Part shown: piece by piece, positions 61,474-64,000 of the stretch
How positions within the stretch are numbered: the stretch's first letter is position 1
Layout of the letters: each line of letters begins with the position of its first letter
Source: Gammaproteobacteria bacterium Ga0077536
GTDB taxonomy: Bacteria > Pseudomonadota > Gammaproteobacteria > Ga0077536
DNA: 64,000 bases
NCBI GenBank assembly: GCA_001464935.1
Contig: LNEL01000050.1
Coordinates: 1-64,000, forward strand
Reading direction: 5' to 3'
The notes under the pieces: model-generated
Told to the model about the DNA's origin: nothing
Seen by the model: the letters and a program-made list of their open reading frames with translations, nothing else
The model's database searches: none
Program-made: the position numbers and the translations under genes

Positions 61474-63432
61474 CTATTCCAGGTACGCATACCCCGCCAA
61501 CTCCGTCTCGTAGAAGCGCTTCAAGGCCTGGCTTTCCGCCACCGTCATGCGTCCCGCCCGGATCGCACGCTCGCAGTCGCGGGCCAGCGCGGGTGACAGT
61601 GCGGCGACGTCGTACTCCATGTAGCTGAGCACCTGGCTCGCCGAGTCACCCTTGACGATCTCCTCGATCCACCAGCCGCCTTCGTCGTGCAGGCGGATGT
61701 GCACGACATGTGTGTCGCCGAACAGGTTGTGCAAATCACCCAGCGTTTCCTGGTAGGCGCCGACGAGGAACGCGGCGAGGTAATACTCTTTGCCCGGTTC
61801 GAGCGCGTGGAGCTCGAGTGTGCGTTTTACGTCGCGGCGCGACACGAAGCGGTCGACCTTGCCGTCGGAGTCGCAGGTGATGTCGGCGAGCACGGCGCTG
61901 CGCGTCGGCCGTTCGTCGAGCCGGTGGATGGGCATGATCGGAAACAGCTGATCGATGGCCCAGCTGTCGGGCAGGGACTGGAAGATGGAGACATTGCAGA
62001 ACAGGATGTCCGCGAGCAGCCCGTCCAGATCCTCGAGTTCCTCGGGCAGGCTTTCGAGCGCCGCCGCCACCTTGCGGATGCGCGCGCAGATGGCCCAGAA
62101 CAGGCGCTCGGCGAGGCCGCGCTGCACGAGGCTCAGCAGGCCGAGGTTGAACATCTGCAGCGCCTGCTCGCGACCGGTCAGTGCATCGTGATAGCACTCG
62201 ACGAGGCGTCGCTCGCTGATCTCGCGGTATGCGACGATCAGGTCCTGAATCGGTTGCGGCAGATCCTTCTGCACGGCCTGGTCGATGTCCGGCACTTCGA
62301 AGCGGTCGAACACCGTCGAGCCCAGCGTGTTGAACACCAGCACGCTGTGATGCGCCGCGATCGCGCGCCCGGACTCGCTGACGATCATCGGATGGTCGAT
62401 GCCACGCGCGTCGCACACGCTGCCGATTCGGTACACCACGTCGTTCGCGTATTCGCGCAGCGTGTAGTTGATCGACGAGCTGAAGTTGGTCCCGCTGCCG
62501 TCGTAGTCAACGCCGAGGCCGCCGCCGATGTCGATATAGCGCAGCCCCGCGCCCAGTCCCTTCAGCTCGGCGTACACGTGCGCGAGCTCATTGATGGCCG
62601 CCTTCACGCGCCGGATGTCCTGCAGCTGGCTGCCGGGGTGGCAGTGCACGAGTTCGAGGCAATCGAGCATGTCGCGCGCGCGCAGCGTTTCGACAGCGTC
62701 GAGGATCTCGGACACGAACAGCCCGAATTTCGACTTCTCGCCCGCCGAATCGCGCCAGCGGCCCGAGCCTTCGCTGGCGAGCTTCACCCGCACGCCGATG
62801 TGCGGGCGTACGTTGTACTTCTCGGCGTACTCGAGAATCAGCCCCAGCTCGGCATAGTTCTCGACCACCGGGATGATGCGACGCCCGAGCTTGGTCGCGA
62901 GGATCACGGCCTCGATGTAACTCGCGTCCTTAAAACCGTTGCAGACGATCATGCGGTCGCCACAGTCTTCGCTCATTGCGATCACGGCGAGCAGTTCGGG
63001 CTTCGAGCCAGCCTCCAGACCGAAGCCGAACTCTTCGCCGTAGCGAAAGACTTCTTCGACAACGAGGCGCTGCTGGTTCACCTTGATCGGGAACACCGCC
63101 GCGTAGCTGTTCCGATAGCCGTTCTCGGTGATCGCGTCCGCGAAGGCGTCGTTCAGATGACGCAGGCGATGGGCCAGGATGTCCGAGAAGCGCACGACCA
63201 CGGGCGTCGTCAAATCCCGCTCTTTCAGCCCCTGCACGATCTCGTGGAGGTCGATCTCGCGCTCGTCGCAGGGCCGCACCACGACGTGGCCGGCGGCGTT
63301 GATGCCGAAATAGCCTTTGCCCCAGGCATGGATGTCGTAGAGGTCGGCCGAGTCCTCGACTCGCCAGCTGCCGCCGGCGTGGCGCCGCTGCCGGGGTTTT
63401 TCTTCGGTGGTGGCGGGGTGCTGTTCGTTCAT
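61474..63432 (-). CDS. speA: Biosynthetic arginine decarboxylase
   Basis: 652-aa PLP enzyme of the alanine-racemase-fold decarboxylases, full length for SpeA. PLP lysine is Lys117 (VFPIKVNQQ); the phosphate-binding segment is IDIGGGLGVDYDGS, with HCHPGSQL before it, and catalytic Cys520 in TCDSDGK near the dimer interface. It decarboxylates arginine to agmatine, the entry to the agmatine route to putrescine that AguB completes. ATG 63432 is chosen, though an adjacent GTG (63435) is in frame. The upstream region has repeated GCATGCG motifs. Confidence 0.93.
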   Translation of the reverse strand: MNEQHPATTEEKPRQRRHAGGSWRVEDSADLYDIHAWGKGYFGINAAGHVVVRPCDEREIDLHEIVQGLKERDLTTPVVVRFSDILAHRLRHLNDAFADAITENGYRNSYAAVFPIKVNQQRLVVEEVFRYGEEFGFGLEAGSKPELLAVIAMSEDCGDRMIVCNGFKDASYIEAVILATKLGRRIIPVVENYAELGLILEYAEKYNVRPHIGVRVKLASEGSGRWRDSAGEKSKFGLFVSEILDAVETLRARDMLDCLELVHCHPGSQLQDIRRVKAAINELAHVYAELKGLGAGLRYIDIGGGLGVDYDGSGTNFSSSINYTLREYANDVVYRIGSVCDARGIDHPMIVSESGRAIAAHHSVLVFNTLGSTVFDRFEVPDIDQAVQKDLPQPIQDLIVAYREISERRLVECYHDALTGREQALQMFNLGLLSLVQRGLAERLFWAICARIRKVAAALESLPEELEDLDGLLADILFCNVSIFQSLPDSWAIDQLFPIMPIHRLDERPTRSAVLADITCDSDGKVDRFVSRRDVKRTLELHALEPGKEYYLAAFLVGAYQETLGDLHNLFGDTHVVHIRLHDEGGWWIEEIVKGDSASQVLSYMEYDVAALSPALARDCERAIRAGRMTVAESQALKRFYETELAGYAYLE

Positions 63433-64000
63433 CACGTTCTCACGCTCAAATTAAGAAGATTGGCATGCGCAATTTGCATGCGTTTCGCGCGCCGCGTGCA
63501 TCTTCGGCCCTTGCATGCGCCGTGACAACCGGCAGGGCGGCAGATCGGTGATCTGGTTACCAGGCTGCCAGCGGTCAGCCTTTGGGATACCCAACTTTTG
63601 AACCTGTTTTGGGCGTCCACGGAGTAGGGGCTTCAGCGCACAGTTCGCCGGGCACTGCGACGTCAACTCGTCATGGCCCAGCGCCGCGATTCACCCACAG
63701 GGTCATAAATTTGCTGGAGAAGGGTCTGCTGGCGGGCGAGTGCGCTGGAGGGAGGTTGTCACCTGCGGCCGGGGCTTGCGACATTACCCGGCAGTACGCG
63801 CCCGTGTGAGGTCTGTCGTACCGGTGAAGGACACCTCCTTCGATGTCGTCCGAACTGCTGCGTCAGATTTCACCGAAGAAGCGCTGACGCGCGATTTCAT
63901 CGGTGGCAGCGTCTGGCCCCATGCCGAACAGGTCCGGGATTCGATTCAGATCTGACTCAATGCGGGGCAGCGCGCGGGCCCGAACGATGTCTGCTTCGTG
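63433..64000. other. Upstream region of speA and unassigned right end
   Basis: 568 bases without a confident gene. Near speA, GCATGCG appears three times (63463-63469, 63476-63482, 63513-63519). Further right, two short frames (63582-63809 and 63740-63955, in different phases) show mildly protein-like segments such as VINLLEKGLLAGE and KDTSFDVVRTAASDF. They could be a decayed, frameshifted gene, but I cannot assign one. Confidence 0.35.

Noticed and set aside
61687..63525. 612-aa frame opposite speA
   Set aside because: speA has all catalytic motifs; the opposite frame is compositional.

Overview
The window is high-GC bacterial DNA, densely packed with genes on both strands and with no rRNA, tRNA, CRISPR array or intact transposase visible. 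The content (outer-membrane TonB receptor, two-partner secretion pair, Zur-type Fur protein, biosynthetic arginine decarboxylase, AguB, XRE/RES module, PEP-CTERM-like protein) points to a Gram-negative proteobacterium. I favour an environmental Gammaproteobacterium, but the genus cannot be fixed from the sequence alone.

Layout. 1-407: repeat-rich non-coding DNA with a duplicated copy of a thiolase 3' end. 408-8923: an SCP2-type thiolase divergent from an XRE-cupin regulator, then an operon of a covalent-flavin demethylating dehydrogenase/GcvT fusion and a hydantoinase A/B pair. 8972-14191: methyltransferase, MFS transporter, cNMP-binding patatin, second MFS transporter. 14199-16220: XRE antitoxin and RES toxin behind an AT-rich palindrome, then pirin. 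16271-21431: PatB-like C-S lyase and a zinc island (TonB receptor, small DUF2946-like protein, ZIP permease, divergent zur with a candidate operator between). 21428-26986: dienoyl-CoA isomerase, Bcr/CflA-type MFS, chemoreceptor, Rap1a-like protein, methyltransferase, DUF1993. 27404-36642: FhaC/FhaB two-partner secretion. 36643-37216: extragenic repeats. 37217-38654: SAM hydrolase and methyltransferase.

39622-49840 is the most interesting block. A TetR regulator diverges from an operon of extradiol dioxygenase, Rieske oxygenase alpha and beta, SDR, DHDPS-family hydratase-aldolase and an ornithine-cyclodeaminase-family enzyme. A second unit with its own sigma70-like promoter follows, encoding an ATP-dependent HyuA-type subunit and a HyuB subunit fused to a zinc-ribbon tail resembling the acetone carboxylase gamma subunit. 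Together these look like a catabolic pathway for an aromatic, possibly nitrogen-containing, compound with a ketone-carboxylase-like step. The substrate is unknown.

50032-64000: a 47-aa four-cysteine protein, a dispersed MITE-like repeat, PBP4-type DacB, a soluble double-sensor CheW protein, DUF488, AguB, an operon of an orphan 126-aa protein with a second Rieske oxygenase and a PQQ/haem c dehydrogenase, a PEP-CTERM-like exported protein and speA. SpeA and AguB are two of the three enzymes of the agmatine route to putrescine; AguA is not in the window.
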